Below, piece by piece: positions 23,772 to 32,051 of a stretch of DNA of 55,698 nt (position 1 is its first letter; each line of letters opens with the position of its first letter). The position numbers and the translations under genes were made by a program. Origin of the DNA: Actinomycetota bacterium. Its GTDB lineage: Bacteria > Actinomycetota > Actinomycetes > Actinomycetales > Microbacteriaceae. Below the pieces are notes generated by a model. The model had not been told where the DNA came from. It did no database searches and saw only the letters and a program-made list of their open reading frames with translations. The DNA is taken from contig JAFDWP010000283.1 in assembly GCA_018268435.1 (NCBI GenBank), positions 1-55,698 of the forward strand, read 5' to 3'.

Positions 23772-23789
23772 CGGGGTGTGCGAGCGGGA

Positions 23790-24596
23790 TCAGCCCGCGT
23801 TCGCCGCGAGCCAGGGCTCCGGGTCGATGACCGAGCCGCCGATGCGCACCTCGAAGTGCAGGTGGGATCCGTAGGAGTTGCCGGTGTTGCCGACCAGGCC
23901 GATGAGCTGGCCCGCGGCGACCTGCTCCCCCGCCTCGACCATCCGGCTCCCGTAGACCATGTGGCCGTAGCGAGTCTCCACCATCGTCCCGTTGATGTTG
24001 CTCATGATCATGATCGAGACGCCGTACCCGCCGATGCTCTCGGCCGAGGCGGTCACCGTGCCGGCGGCCGCGGCGTAGATCGGCGTGCCCTCCGGGGCGA
24101 TCATGTCCCAGCCCTCGTGTCCGCGGCCGGATCCGGGACCCTCCCCCGCGGTGAAGCTGGTCACCGGGTAGCGCACGGCGCCCGCGCCCGAGGCGACCAG
24201 CGCCAGGCCGGCGACGGAGGGGCGGGAGGCGGACGACGAGACGGTCGCCGCGGCCGCGGCGGCGCGTGCGGCGGCAGCCTCCTCGGCCTTCTGCTGCTCG
24301 ATCTCGTCCGGCGTCGTGGCGGTGAACTGCTCCCGTGCGCTCGCGACCTGCGTGGCCTCGGACGCGACCACGATGGACTGCGCGTTGTCGGCCGCCAGCT
24401 GCTCCGTGGTCACGGGGCCCGCATCGGCGGGTCCGCTGGCCGACGCGAACGCGGGGAGCGCGATGGCGGCCACCAGCGCACCGACCGCACCGAGGATGGC
24501 GACGGTGCGCACCGGGCGCACCAGTGCCGCGGATCGGGTCCCCTCCTGCTTCCGGGTCGCGTCGGGGCTGGTCGTCTCGATCGTGGTCTCAGGCAA
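23790..24596 (-). CDS. M23 family metallopeptidase, membrane-anchored
   Basis: The 268-residue protein has a single N-terminal membrane helix (VAILGAVGALVAAIALPAFA), a helical Ala/Glu linker and a C-terminal M23 domain. Both zinc motifs are intact: GHEGWD and SHLHFEV. It should be an active peptidoglycan endopeptidase in the cell envelope. It shares the segments NAQSIVVASEA and SAREQFTATTP with its neighbour, showing tandem duplication. The start is uncertain: I chose TTG 24596, which follows GGAGG at 6 nt. An ATG at 24683 is possible. Confidence 0.85.
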   Translation of the reverse strand: MPETTIETTSPDATRKQEGTRSAALVRPVRTVAILGAVGALVAAIALPAFASASGPADAGPVTTEQLAADNAQSIVVASEATQVASAREQFTATTPDEIEQQKAEEAAAARAAAAAATVSSSASRPSVAGLALVASGAGAVRYPVTSFTAGEGPGSGRGHEGWDMIAPEGTPIYAAAAGTVTASAESIGGYGVSIMIMSNINGTMVETRYGHMVYGSRMVEAGEQVAAGQLIGLVGNTGNSYGSHLHFEVRIGGSVIDPEPWLAANAG

Positions 24597-24749
24597 AGTC
24601 TGTCCTCCGGCCTCTGCGCGCTGCGGCGCCGGTCCGTCGTCGTCGGGTCGGTCCGCACAGGGCGCGGACGCATTTCCGCCCACGGCGGCGACGGACCGAT
24701 GAGGCGAGCGCCGTGGACGCCGTCGGCGGGTACGGACGACGGCCCTTCG

Positions 24750-24778
24750 ACGCTACCGGAAAGTCACGAACGTGTCAC
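24750..24778 (-). promoter_or_regulatory. Promoter of second M23 gene: GTGACA-17-TAGCGT
   Basis: On the minus strand GTGACA (24773-24778) and TAGCGT (24750-24755) are 17 bp apart, followed by an untranslated leader of about 150 nt, as for the paralogue. Confidence 0.6.
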
Positions 24779-24872
24779 ACCGGTCTAAGGATCCGCTGAA
24801 CGTTGATTTCCCGCGGAACCGGCGCGTCGCGTTCAGCCGATGTCCAGGCTGCGACGCGCATCCGGCAGCGGC

Positions 24873-25565
24873 TCAGGCCACGAGGAAGATGTGCGACGCC
24901 AGTTCGACGGGCAGTTCGAGTCCCTCGTCCTGCCCGTCCACCTCGATGAGCACGTAGCCCTCGTTGAAGCGGAACCGGCCGCGCGCCCCGGGGATGACAC
25001 CGGCATCGCGCAGCTGCTCCAGCAGCTCGGGGTCCACCTGGGCCGGTTCGGCGAGACGGCGCACCGTGCCCTCGGTCGGGGTGCCCGCCGTGTTCATGTG
25101 CTCGACCAGACCGATCACACCCTCGTCGAAGGTGCGCGCCGGCGTGCCGCCGAGCTGGTCCAGACCCGGGATCGGGTTGCCGTAGGGCGACTCGGTGGGG
25201 TGACCGAGGAGCTCGACGAGGCGGCGCTCCACCTGCTCGCTCATGACGTGCTCCCAGCGGCAGGCCTCCTCGTGCACGTACGCCCAGTCGAGTCCGATCA
25301 CGTCGGACAGCAGGCGCTCGGCGAGGCGGTGCTTGCGCATCACGTCCACCGCCTTGCGGCGTCCGGCCTCGGTCAGCTCCAGGCGGCGGTCCTCCGAGAC
25401 GATGACGAGTCCGTCGCGCTCCATGCGGCCGACCGTCTGCGACACCGTGGGACCGGAATGCCCGAGACGCTCCGAGATGCGGGCGCGCAGCGGCACGATG
25501 TTCTCCTCCTCGAGTTCGAGGATGGTGCGGAGGTACATCTCCGTGGTGTCGATCAGATCGGCCAT
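24873..25565 (-). CDS. ideR: Iron-dependent repressor, DtxR/IdeR family
   Basis: This 230-residue protein aligns without gaps to DtxR over the first two domains. The N-terminal winged helix (SERLGHSGPTVSQTVGRMER) is present. All metal ligands are at DtxR positions: Met10, Cys102, Glu105, His106 (site 2) and His79, Glu83, His98 (site 1). Cys102 favours iron over manganese sensing. The C-terminal SH3-like domain is present. An iron-box palindrome lies 43 bp upstream of the start, suggesting autoregulation. It is divergent from serC. Confidence 0.95.
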   Translation of the reverse strand: MADLIDTTEMYLRTILELEEENIVPLRARISERLGHSGPTVSQTVGRMERDGLVIVSEDRRLELTEAGRRKAVDVMRKHRLAERLLSDVIGLDWAYVHEEACRWEHVMSEQVERRLVELLGHPTESPYGNPIPGLDQLGGTPARTFDEGVIGLVEHMNTAGTPTEGTVRRLAEPAQVDPELLEQLRDAGVIPGARGRFRFNEGYVLIEVDGQDEGLELPVELASHIFLVA

Positions 25566-25607
25566 GGATCCCCCTGAGTCGTCGTACCGCGAGTGCGGCG
25601 CATGCTG

Positions 25608-25624
25608 TTAGGCAAGCCTACCTT
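25608..25624. promoter_or_regulatory. Putative IdeR/DtxR iron box
   Basis: TTAGGCAAGCCTACCTT closely resembles the DtxR/IdeR operator consensus TTAGGTTAGGCTAACCTAA. On the minus strand it contains TAGGCT, a possible -10 box of the repressor gene. Metal-bound repressor would therefore block its own promoter. Confidence 0.7.
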
Positions 25625-25729
25625 CTGCGGATGAGCGCCGGCTCTGCTCCGCGGCGCAGAGCGCTTGCGCCCCCGCGCACGGACCGTCGCGCGGCGTCAC
25701 ACGGGACGGGAGCGACCCGACTCGACGCC

Positions 25730-25735
25730 TAGAAT
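25730..25735 (+). promoter_or_regulatory. Predicted -10 box TAGAAT for serC
   Basis: TAGAAT ends 6 nt before the serC ATG at 25742 with no ribosome binding site between them. Confidence 0.5.
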
Positions 25736-25741
25736 CTGTGC

Positions 25742-26854
25742 ATGGCGATCGAGATCCCCCGCGAACTTCTGCCCGTCGACGGCCGCTTCGGCTGCGGTCC
25801 GTCCAAGATCCGCCCGGAGCAGGTGAGCGCCCTCGCGGCCGTGGGATCGAGCCTGCTGGGGACCTCGCACCGCCAGGCGCCGGTGAAGAACCTCGTCCGC
25901 AGCGTGCGCGAGGGCCTGTCGTCGCTGTTCCGCCTCCCCGAGGGATACGAGATCATCGTCGGCAACGGCGGATCCACGGCGTTCTGGGACGCGGCCGCGT
26001 TGGGGCTCATCGAGAACCGCAGCCAGAACCTAGTCTCGGGCGAGTTCGGCGGCAAGTTCGCCAAGGCCGCGAAGACGCCCTGGCTGCAGGCCCCCGACGT
26101 GCGCGAGGCGGAGCCCGGCGGCCGCGCGGACTGGGAGGTCGTGGACGGCGTGGACGTCTACGCCTGGCCACACAACGAGACCTCGACGGGTGTCGCCTCG
26201 CCGATCCGGCGCGTGCCCGCCGAGGGCGCGCTGACCGTGATCGATGCGACCAGCGCCGCCGGCGGCATCGACTTCGACGTGACGCAGACCGACGTCTACT
26301 ACTTCGCGCCGCAGAAGAACCTGGGCTCCGACGGCGGCCTCTGGTTCGCCGCGGTCTCCCCCGCCGCGATCGAGCGGATCGAGCGGATCGCCGCCTCCGG
26401 CCGGTACATCCCGGAATTCCTCAGCCTGAAGAACGCACTCGACAACTCGCGCCTCGAGCAGACCCTGAACACCCCGGCGCTCACGACCCTGCACCTGCTC
26501 GACTCGCAGCTGCAGTGGATCAACGGCAACGGCGGCCTCGCCTGGGCGGCCGCCCGCACGGGTGAGTCCTCGCAGGAGCTCTACCGCTGGGCCGAGGCGA
26601 GCGCCGTCGCGACGCCGTTCGTCGCGAACCCGGAGGACCGCTCCCCCGTGGTCGCCACGATCGACTTCGACGACTCGGTCGACGCCGCCGCGGTCGCGAA
26701 GACGCTGCGCGCCAACGGCATCGTCGACACCGAGCCGTACCGGAAGCTCGGGCGGAACCAGCTCCGCATCGCGACGTTCGTGTCCATCGAGCCGGACGAC
26801 GTGCGTCAGCTGATCCGCGCGATCGACTACGTCCTGGAGCACCGCGACGCCTGA
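25742..26854 (+). CDS. serC: Phosphoserine aminotransferase
   Basis: The 370-residue enzyme converts 3-phosphohydroxypyruvate and glutamate to phosphoserine and 2-oxoglutarate in serine synthesis. The N-terminus (DGRFGCGPSKIRPEQ) and TSHRQAPVKNLV segment match the actinobacterial SerC subgroup. The PLP lysine is in YYFAPQKNLGSDGG. Length is normal. It is a single-gene transcript bounded by a promoter next to the start and a strong hairpin after the stop. Confidence 0.96.
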   Translation: MAIEIPRELLPVDGRFGCGPSKIRPEQVSALAAVGSSLLGTSHRQAPVKNLVRSVREGLSSLFRLPEGYEIIVGNGGSTAFWDAAALGLIENRSQNLVSGEFGGKFAKAAKTPWLQAPDVREAEPGGRADWEVVDGVDVYAWPHNETSTGVASPIRRVPAEGALTVIDATSAAGGIDFDVTQTDVYYFAPQKNLGSDGGLWFAAVSPAAIERIERIAASGRYIPEFLSLKNALDNSRLEQTLNTPALTTLHLLDSQLQWINGNGGLAWAAARTGESSQELYRWAEASAVATPFVANPEDRSPVVATIDFDDSVDAAAVAKTLRANGIVDTEPYRKLGRNQLRIATFVSIEPDDVRQLIRAIDYVLEHRDA

Positions 26855-26866
26855 GCCGCTCGGGAT

Positions 26867-26901
26867 GACGAAGGGCGCCTCCACACGGGGCGCCCTTCGT
26901 C
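26867..26901. terminator. Bidirectional hairpin between serC and the DUF3027 gene
   Basis: GACGAAGGGCGCC and its exact complement form a 13-bp stem with a 9-nt loop. It serves the convergent serC and DUF3027 transcripts. Confidence 0.8.
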
Positions 26902-26942
26902 GATGTCGGGGATCCGGGCTGCTCGGCCCGGGGCCGGAGGAC

Positions 26943-27626
26943 TCACTCCTCGTCGTCGGCCGGATCCGCTTCGTCGTCATCCTCGGAATCCACGTCGAGA
27001 TCGTCCTCGTCGTCGTCCGTCTGCGCGGACTCGTCGAGCTCGTCGATGTCCACGCCGTCCAGATCACCGGAGTGCAGGCGGGGCACGGCGAGCTCGTCGT
27101 CGTCGAGTTCGTCCTCGTCGAGGTCCTCGGCATCGAGGTCCTCGGCGTCCGCGTCGTCCCCGAGGTCCTCGTCGAGATCCTCCTCGGCGGCCTCGTCCGC
27201 CGCATCGTCGGCCTCGGCGGAGGCGGCGAGCTCGGCCTGGTGGGCGCGGTACTCGGCAAGACGCTCGGCCCACGGCACCCACTCGGGCGCGAGCAGCGCG
27301 CCGTCGCCGGGCAGCAGCTCCGCCTCGAGCACGGTGGGCTCCTCGTCGTCGACCTGGGCGATGGACACGGTCCAGTACCACCCGGGGTAGCCGCCCAGGC
27401 GGTTCTCGAAGCGCAGCGAGATCACGCCGTCGGCCTCGGGCAGATAGCCGGCGGCCGGGCCCACCGTCGCGGCAGGAGTGATCTCATGCAGCGCGGCGAG
27501 GGCCAGATCGCGCGCACCCAGCAGGCGCGCGTTCGGCACCGGCACCGCGAGGGGCTCGTCCACTCCGAAGCGCTGCTCGACCGCCGGAGCGACCGGCTGC
27601 ACGCCGTCGGACTCGGTCTCAGGCAT
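26943..27626 (-). CDS. DUF3027 family protein with acidic tail
   Basis: This 227-residue protein has a DUF3027-like domain over the first 145 residues (FENRLGGYPGWYWTVSIAQ, LLAPEWVPWAERL). This is an actinobacterial family of unknown function. The last 80 residues are almost entirely Asp and Glu. The ATG overlaps the stop of the cold-shock gene by 8 bp (ATGCCTGA), so the two are translationally coupled, a conserved pairing. A nucleic-acid-related role is only suggested by that partner. Confidence 0.88.
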   Translation of the reverse strand: MPETESDGVQPVAPAVEQRFGVDEPLAVPVPNARLLGARDLALAALHEITPAATVGPAAGYLPEADGVISLRFENRLGGYPGWYWTVSIAQVDDEEPTVLEAELLPGDGALLAPEWVPWAERLAEYRAHQAELAASAEADDAADEAAEEDLDEDLGDDADAEDLDAEDLDEDELDDDELAVPRLHSGDLDGVDIDELDESAQTDDDEDDLDVDSEDDDEADPADDEE

Positions 27627-27999
27627 CGAAGTCCTCGGCGATGTTGCGCAGCATGGCGGCGATCTTGCGACCGTGGCTGGACGAGGGGTAGCGGCCGCGG
27701 CGCAGGTCGCCGCCGACGCCGTCGAGGAGCTTGACCAGGTCCTCCACGATCACGGCCATGTCGTCCGCGGGCTTGCGCTTGGACTTCGCGAGGCTGACCG
27801 GTGCCTCCAGCACGCGCACGGAGAGGGCCTGCAGCCCGCGCTTGCCGTCGGCGACGCCGAACTCGAGACGGGTGCCGGCCTTGACCGTCGACCCGGCGGG
27901 GAGGGACGTGGCGTGCAGGAAGACGTCCTGGCCGTCATCGGTGGTGATGAAGCCGAACCCCTTCTCGTCGTCGTAGAACCTGACCTTGCCGGTGGGCAT
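27619..27999 (-). CDS. Cold-shock-domain protein with C-terminal extension
   Basis: The 126-residue protein begins with a cold-shock domain (GKVRFYDDEKGFGFITTDDG, DVFLHATSL) that binds single-stranded RNA or DNA. The RNP1-like motif is KGFGFI. A helical extension of about 60 residues follows (LVKLLDGVGGDLRRG, GRKIAAMLRNIAEDF), absent from 67-residue CspA proteins. This longer actinobacterial form is coupled to DUF3027. No clear ribosome binding site is seen before the ATG. Confidence 0.92.
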   Translation of the reverse strand: MPTGKVRFYDDEKGFGFITTDDGQDVFLHATSLPAGSTVKAGTRLEFGVADGKRGLQALSVRVLEAPVSLAKSKRKPADDMAVIVEDLVKLLDGVGGDLRRGRYPSSSHGRKIAAMLRNIAEDFDA

Positions 28000-28103
28000 G
28001 GGAGAAACCTCGCTGCATCATTCGGGACGAAAGGACCCGACCGGATCCGATCGGGTCGTGTGCGGAGGCCCGCACCCCTCCAGCCTACCGGTCGCCGAGC
28101 GGG

Positions 28104-28109
28104 TAGGCT
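28104..28109 (+). promoter_or_regulatory. Predicted -10 box TAGGCT for the 28117 gene
   Basis: TAGGCT ends 7 nt before the ATG at 28117, with no ribosome binding site between them. Confidence 0.45.
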
Positions 28110-28116
28110 GGGACGG

Positions 28117-28392
28117 ATGAGCACACGGCAGCCTGCCCCCGAACCGGAGATCCGCGGGATCGATCGGTTCCTGACCTTCGGCGCACTCGCGCTGGCCGCG
28201 CTCTCGGTGATCTGCTTCTTCGCGATCATCATCGGCACCGCGGTCGGCATGAAGCAGGCCGACTTCACGCACGGCCTGTGGCCGGTGGTCGGCCAGTTCC
28301 CGTTCTGGGGCCTGCCGATCGCATTCCTCATGATCATCGTGCTGCTCGTCATGAGCTTCGTGCGGAGAGGCCGCGCAGCCCGGCGTTCCTGA
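28117..28392 (+). CDS. Small two-helix membrane protein, unknown function
   Basis: The 91-residue protein has a short polar N-terminus, a helix at about 24-47 (FGALALAALSVICFFAIIIG), a loop, and a second helix at about 62-83, ending in Arg-rich residues. It probably spans the membrane twice with both ends in the cytoplasm. I do not recognise its function. Similar genes precede the XPB module in relatives. The helicase-associated gene starts 21 bp downstream. Confidence 0.78.
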   Translation: MSTRQPAPEPEIRGIDRFLTFGALALAALSVICFFAIIIGTAVGMKQADFTHGLWPVVGQFPFWGLPIAFLMIIVLLVMSFVRRGRAARRS

Positions 28393-28413
28393 CGCCCGTC
28401 GAGCTGTTCTCCC

Positions 28414-30171
28414 ATGAGCACCCACGCGCGCCTTCTCGCCGAGGCGCTGTCCGCGCGCACGGATGCGGATCTCGCGACGCTGTTCGGCCGGCGCGACGTG
28501 CGCCCCGACGCCCAGTGGAACGACTTCTTCGACGCCGCGGAAGCCCTGTTGGACCCGGCCTCCGTGGCGAAGGCGCTGCCCCGGCTCACCCGCACCGAGG
28601 CCGCGGGGCTCGCCGCAGCGGCGACCGGGGGCGACGCCGGCGCCGCCGCCGAGCACCTGCGCGCTCTCGCGCTGCTGCCCGCCGAGGGACCGCTGCCGCC
28701 GTCGATCGCCGCCGCCGCCGTCGCGGGACGCGCCGTTCCGGAGGAGCCCGAGCCCGGCGCGCCGGCGCAGGCCGACGAAGCCGCCGCCGCCCGCGCGGCA
28801 GAGCGCGCCTTCACCACGGTCGCGACCCTGGCCGATGCCCTGCTGCTGGCCGAGGAGGGACCGCTCGCCCTGCTCGCCGGAGGCACGGTCGGGCTGTTCG
28901 AGAAGCGCCGGCTCATCGAGCGCGGACTTCCCGACGATCCGGAGCTGCTGGACGAGGTGCTCGCCCTCGGCACCGAGGCGGGGCTGCTCCGCCCGATCGA
29001 GCGCACGCTGCGTCTGTCCGAGGACGGCGCCGCCTGGCTCCGCCTCGCCGGGCCGGAGCGCTGGACCCGCCTGGTGGAGGGCTTCCGTGCCGCCCTGCCC
29101 GACGCGCTGCGCACCCCCGACGGCGGCTGGATCCCGCTCCCCTCCTGGCCGCAGGAGCACCCGTGGAACCCGGCCTGGCCCGAACGCGCCGACGCGCTGC
29201 TGCGGCAGGCCCGTCTGCTCGGCCTCGTCGCCGACGGCGCGGACGACGCCCCGGGTGCGGAGACGCCCTGGGCCCAGGCGCCGCGGCGCGGAGCGGCCCC
29301 GGACCCGCAGGGCCTGAGCGCCTTTGTGCCGGCGGAGGTCGACCGGATCTTCCTGCAGAACGACCTGACCGCAATCGCGCCCGGGCCGCTGCTGCCCGCG
29401 CTGGATCTCCGCCTGCGCGGGATGGCCGCACGCGAGTCGGCGAGTCAGGCCTCGTCCTACCGGTTCACGGCGGACTCGCTCAGCGCGGCGCTGTCCTCCG
29501 GAGAGACCGAGGAGTCGGCGCTGGCCTTCCTCGAGGCGCTGTCCCTCACCGGCGTGCCGCAGCCGCTGCGCTACCTGCTCGCGCAGAGCGCCAGCCGGCA
29601 CGGACAGGTGCAGGTCGGGACGGATCCCGCGACCGGGCGCACCCGGGTGCGCAGCGCCGACGCGCACCTGCTGCAGGCGATCGGCGTCGACCAGGCGCTG
29701 CGTCCGCTCGGGCTCGTACCGGAGACCTCGCCGCAGGGCGATCCGGTGCTGACCACCCGCGTGAACCGGGACACCGTGTTCTGGGCGCTCACGGACGAGC
29801 ACTATCCCGCCGCGCTCGTGGACGCCGGCGGCGCCGTGGAGCGCCCCGTGCGCGCCACCGCGGCGAGCGCCCCCGTCCCGCCCGATGACGCCGTGCGCTA
29901 CGCCGCGCTCATCGCGCGGCTGCGCGACGCCCGCGAGGAGAATGCCGAGGCCGCCTGGCTCGAGCGCGAGCTCGAGCACGCGGCGAAGCAGCGCGCGGTG
30001 CTCGCGGTGACGGTGGCCATGCCCGACGGCACGGCCCGCGAGCTGGTGCTCGAGGTGACCGGCTTCGGCGGCGGGCGCCTGCGCGGACGCGACCGTGCGA
30101 GCGATGTCGAGCGCACCCTGCCGATCCGCTCGATCCTGTCCACCCATGCGATCGAGGATCCGGCATCCTGA
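28414..30171 (+). CDS. Helicase-associated protein, XPB partner
   Basis: This 585-residue protein resembles the actinobacterial helicase-associated-domain protein that lies next to XPB (as Rv0862c does in M. tuberculosis). It has no P-loop. Recognisable parts are a winged-helix-like middle region and a C-terminal domain with LEVTGFGGGRLRGRDR near the end. The region around residue 305 (FVPAEVDRIFLQNDLTAIAPG) is typical. Its role with XPB in repair is inferred from conserved neighbourhood. Confidence 0.85.
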   Translation: MSTHARLLAEALSARTDADLATLFGRRDVRPDAQWNDFFDAAEALLDPASVAKALPRLTRTEAAGLAAAATGGDAGAAAEHLRALALLPAEGPLPPSIAAAAVAGRAVPEEPEPGAPAQADEAAAARAAERAFTTVATLADALLLAEEGPLALLAGGTVGLFEKRRLIERGLPDDPELLDEVLALGTEAGLLRPIERTLRLSEDGAAWLRLAGPERWTRLVEGFRAALPDALRTPDGGWIPLPSWPQEHPWNPAWPERADALLRQARLLGLVADGADDAPGAETPWAQAPRRGAAPDPQGLSAFVPAEVDRIFLQNDLTAIAPGPLLPALDLRLRGMAARESASQASSYRFTADSLSAALSSGETEESALAFLEALSLTGVPQPLRYLLAQSASRHGQVQVGTDPATGRTRVRSADAHLLQAIGVDQALRPLGLVPETSPQGDPVLTTRVNRDTVFWALTDEHYPAALVDAGGAVERPVRATAASAPVPPDDAVRYAALIARLRDAREENAEAAWLERELEHAAKQRAVLAVTVAMPDGTARELVLEVTGFGGGRLRGRDRASDVERTLPIRSILSTHAIEDPAS

Positions 30172-30220
30172 GCCGCCGCCCCGATCCCGTCGCCGGGCTC
30201 GGCCCCGCATGTGCAACCGG

Positions 30221-30226
30221 TAGACT
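30221..30226 (+). promoter_or_regulatory. Predicted -10 box TAGACT for the XPB gene
   Basis: TAGACT ends 8 nt before the ATG at 30235. This suggests XPB has its own leaderless transcript despite the cistron just upstream. Confidence 0.45.
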
Positions 30227-30234
30227 GGTCCGCT

Positions 30235-31878
30235 ATGTCTGATGGCCCGCTGATCGTCCAGAGCGACCGCACCGTGCTGCTCGAGGTCGCGCACGCCGAC
30301 GCCGAGAGCGCGCGCCACGAGCTCGCGATCTTCGCAGAGCTCGAACGCGCACCCGAACACATCCACACGTACCGGATCACCCGGCTGGGTCTGTGGAACG
30401 CCCGCGCCGCGGGTCACAGCGCCGACGACATGCTGGAGACGCTGGACCGCTGGTCGCGCTTCCCGGTGCCGCCGTCGGTGTCGGTCGACATCCGCGAGAC
30501 CGTGAACCGCTACGGCCGGCTCGTGATCGAGCGCGACGACGAGGGCGCGCTGATCCTGCACTCCATGGATCCCGCCGTGCTGACCCAGGTCGCGGGGAAC
30601 AAGCGCATCCAGCCGCTGCTCGTCGGACACCCGTCCCCCGACACCTACGTCGTGGATGCCTGGGCGCGCGGACAGATCAAGCAGGAGCTGCTGAAGATCG
30701 GCTGGCCGGCGGAGGACCTCGCCGGCTACACCCCCGGCACCCCGCACGAGATCGGGCTCGTCGAGGACGGCTGGGAGATGCGCCCCTATCAGCACCAGGC
30801 CGTCAACGCCTACGCCAAGGACGGGTCCGGGGTCATCGTGCTGCCCTGCGGCGCGGGCAAGACGATCGTGGGAGCCGGCGCGATGGCGGCGACCAAGACC
30901 ACCACCCTCATCCTCGTCACGAACGCCGTCTCCGCGCGGCAGTGGCGCGACGAGCTCATCAAGCGCACCACGCTCACCGCCGAGGAGATCGGCGAGTACT
31001 CCGGGCAGGTGAAGGAGGTCAAGCCGGTCACGATCGCGACCTACCAGATCCTCACCGCGAAGCGGAAGGGCCAGTACGCGCACCTGAGCCTGCTCGACGA
31101 GATGGACTGGGGCCTCGTCGTCTACGACGAGGTGCACCTGCTGCCCGCACCCGTGTTCAAGCTCACGGCCGACCTGCAGGCCCGTCGCCGGATCGGCCTC
31201 ACCGCGACCCTGGTCCGCGAGGACGGCCGCGAGGGCGACGTGTTCAGCCTGATCGGGCCGAAGCGCTTCGACGCCCCGTGGAAGCAGATCGAGGCGCAGG
31301 GGTTCATCTCCCCCGCCGCCTGCTACGAGGTGCGCGTCGACCTGCCGCCGGACGAGCGGCTCGAGTACGCGGCCGCGACCGACGACGAGCGCTACCGGCT
31401 CGCGGCCTCGGCGCCGGCGAAGATCGACGCCGTGCGCGAGCTCATCGCGCGGCATCCGGGCGAGCGGATCCTCGTGATCGGGCAGTACCTCGACCAGCTC
31501 GAGGAGCTGTCCCAGGCGCTGGACGCGCCCTCCATCACCGGTGCGACGCCGGTGGATGACCGCGAGGAGCTGTACCGGCAGTTCCGCGAGGGCGAGATCG
31601 AGCTGCTCGTCGTGTCGAAGGTCGCGAACTTCTCGATCGACCTGCCCGAGGCCTCGGTCGCGATCCAGGTCTCCGGATCCTTCGGGTCCCGGCAGGAGGA
31701 GGCGCAGCGCCTCGGGCGCCTGCTCCGTCCGAAGCAGTCGGGCCACACGGCGAGCTTCTACACGCTGATCGCGCGGGACACGGTGGATCAGGACTACGCG
31801 CAGAACCGGCAGCGCTTCCTCGCGGAGCAGGGCTACAGCTACACGATCATGGACGCGCACGAGCTCGAGGCGGCCTGA
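30235..31878 (+). CDS. xpb: DNA repair helicase XPB
   Basis: The 547-residue protein is a bacterial XPB/ERCC3-type superfamily 2 helicase. It has an N-terminal helicase-C_3-like domain and a DNA-damage-recognition-like region. Motif I is PCGAGKT (Lys209), motif II is DEVH (VVYDEVHLLP), motif III is GLTATLVREDG. Motif VI is QEEAQRLGRLLRP. Such proteins unwind 3'-5' and are thought to act in excision repair. Length and motif spacing match mycobacterial XPB. Confidence 0.95.
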   Translation: MSDGPLIVQSDRTVLLEVAHADAESARHELAIFAELERAPEHIHTYRITRLGLWNARAAGHSADDMLETLDRWSRFPVPPSVSVDIRETVNRYGRLVIERDDEGALILHSMDPAVLTQVAGNKRIQPLLVGHPSPDTYVVDAWARGQIKQELLKIGWPAEDLAGYTPGTPHEIGLVEDGWEMRPYQHQAVNAYAKDGSGVIVLPCGAGKTIVGAGAMAATKTTTLILVTNAVSARQWRDELIKRTTLTAEEIGEYSGQVKEVKPVTIATYQILTAKRKGQYAHLSLLDEMDWGLVVYDEVHLLPAPVFKLTADLQARRRIGLTATLVREDGREGDVFSLIGPKRFDAPWKQIEAQGFISPAACYEVRVDLPPDERLEYAAATDDERYRLAASAPAKIDAVRELIARHPGERILVIGQYLDQLEELSQALDAPSITGATPVDDREELYRQFREGEIELLVVSKVANFSIDLPEASVAIQVSGSFGSRQEEAQRLGRLLRPKQSGHTASFYTLIARDTVDQDYAQNRQRFLAEQGYSYTIMDAHELEAA

Positions 31879-31890
31879 GCGCGACGACGG

Positions 31891-32028
31891 TCAGGGCTGG
31901 GGCTCCTCCCCCGGAGTCAGGCCGCAGCGCCAGCATGGCGCGGCGAGATCCTCGAGCAGCGCCCCGCACTCCGGGCACACCCGCCAGAGCCAGCACGCCG
32001 CGTCGCCGCCGACCTCGTCGTCGTCCAT
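31891..32028 (-). CDS. 45-residue zinc-ribbon protein
   Basis: This small gene encodes an acidic start (MDDDEVGGDAACWLW), then CPECG and CWRCG, two Cys pairs that can form one zinc ribbon, and an acidic Pro-rich end. It is too short for standard ORF cut-offs. The four-cysteine spacing and clean frame argue it is real. It sits between the convergent XPB gene and the FMN reductase. The function is unknown. Confidence 0.6.
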   Translation of the reverse strand: MDDDEVGGDAACWLWRVCPECGALLEDLAAPCWRCGLTPGEEPQP

Positions 32029-32051
32029 GCTCGACCGCCCCGTGCCGCGGC

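Noticed and set aside
28018..31860. A 1280-codon open frame on the minus strand opposite the XPB module
   Set aside because: It is complementary to two well-supported genes, has Arg/Gly/Ala-biased composition and shows no domain. Long antisense frames are expected at this GC content.
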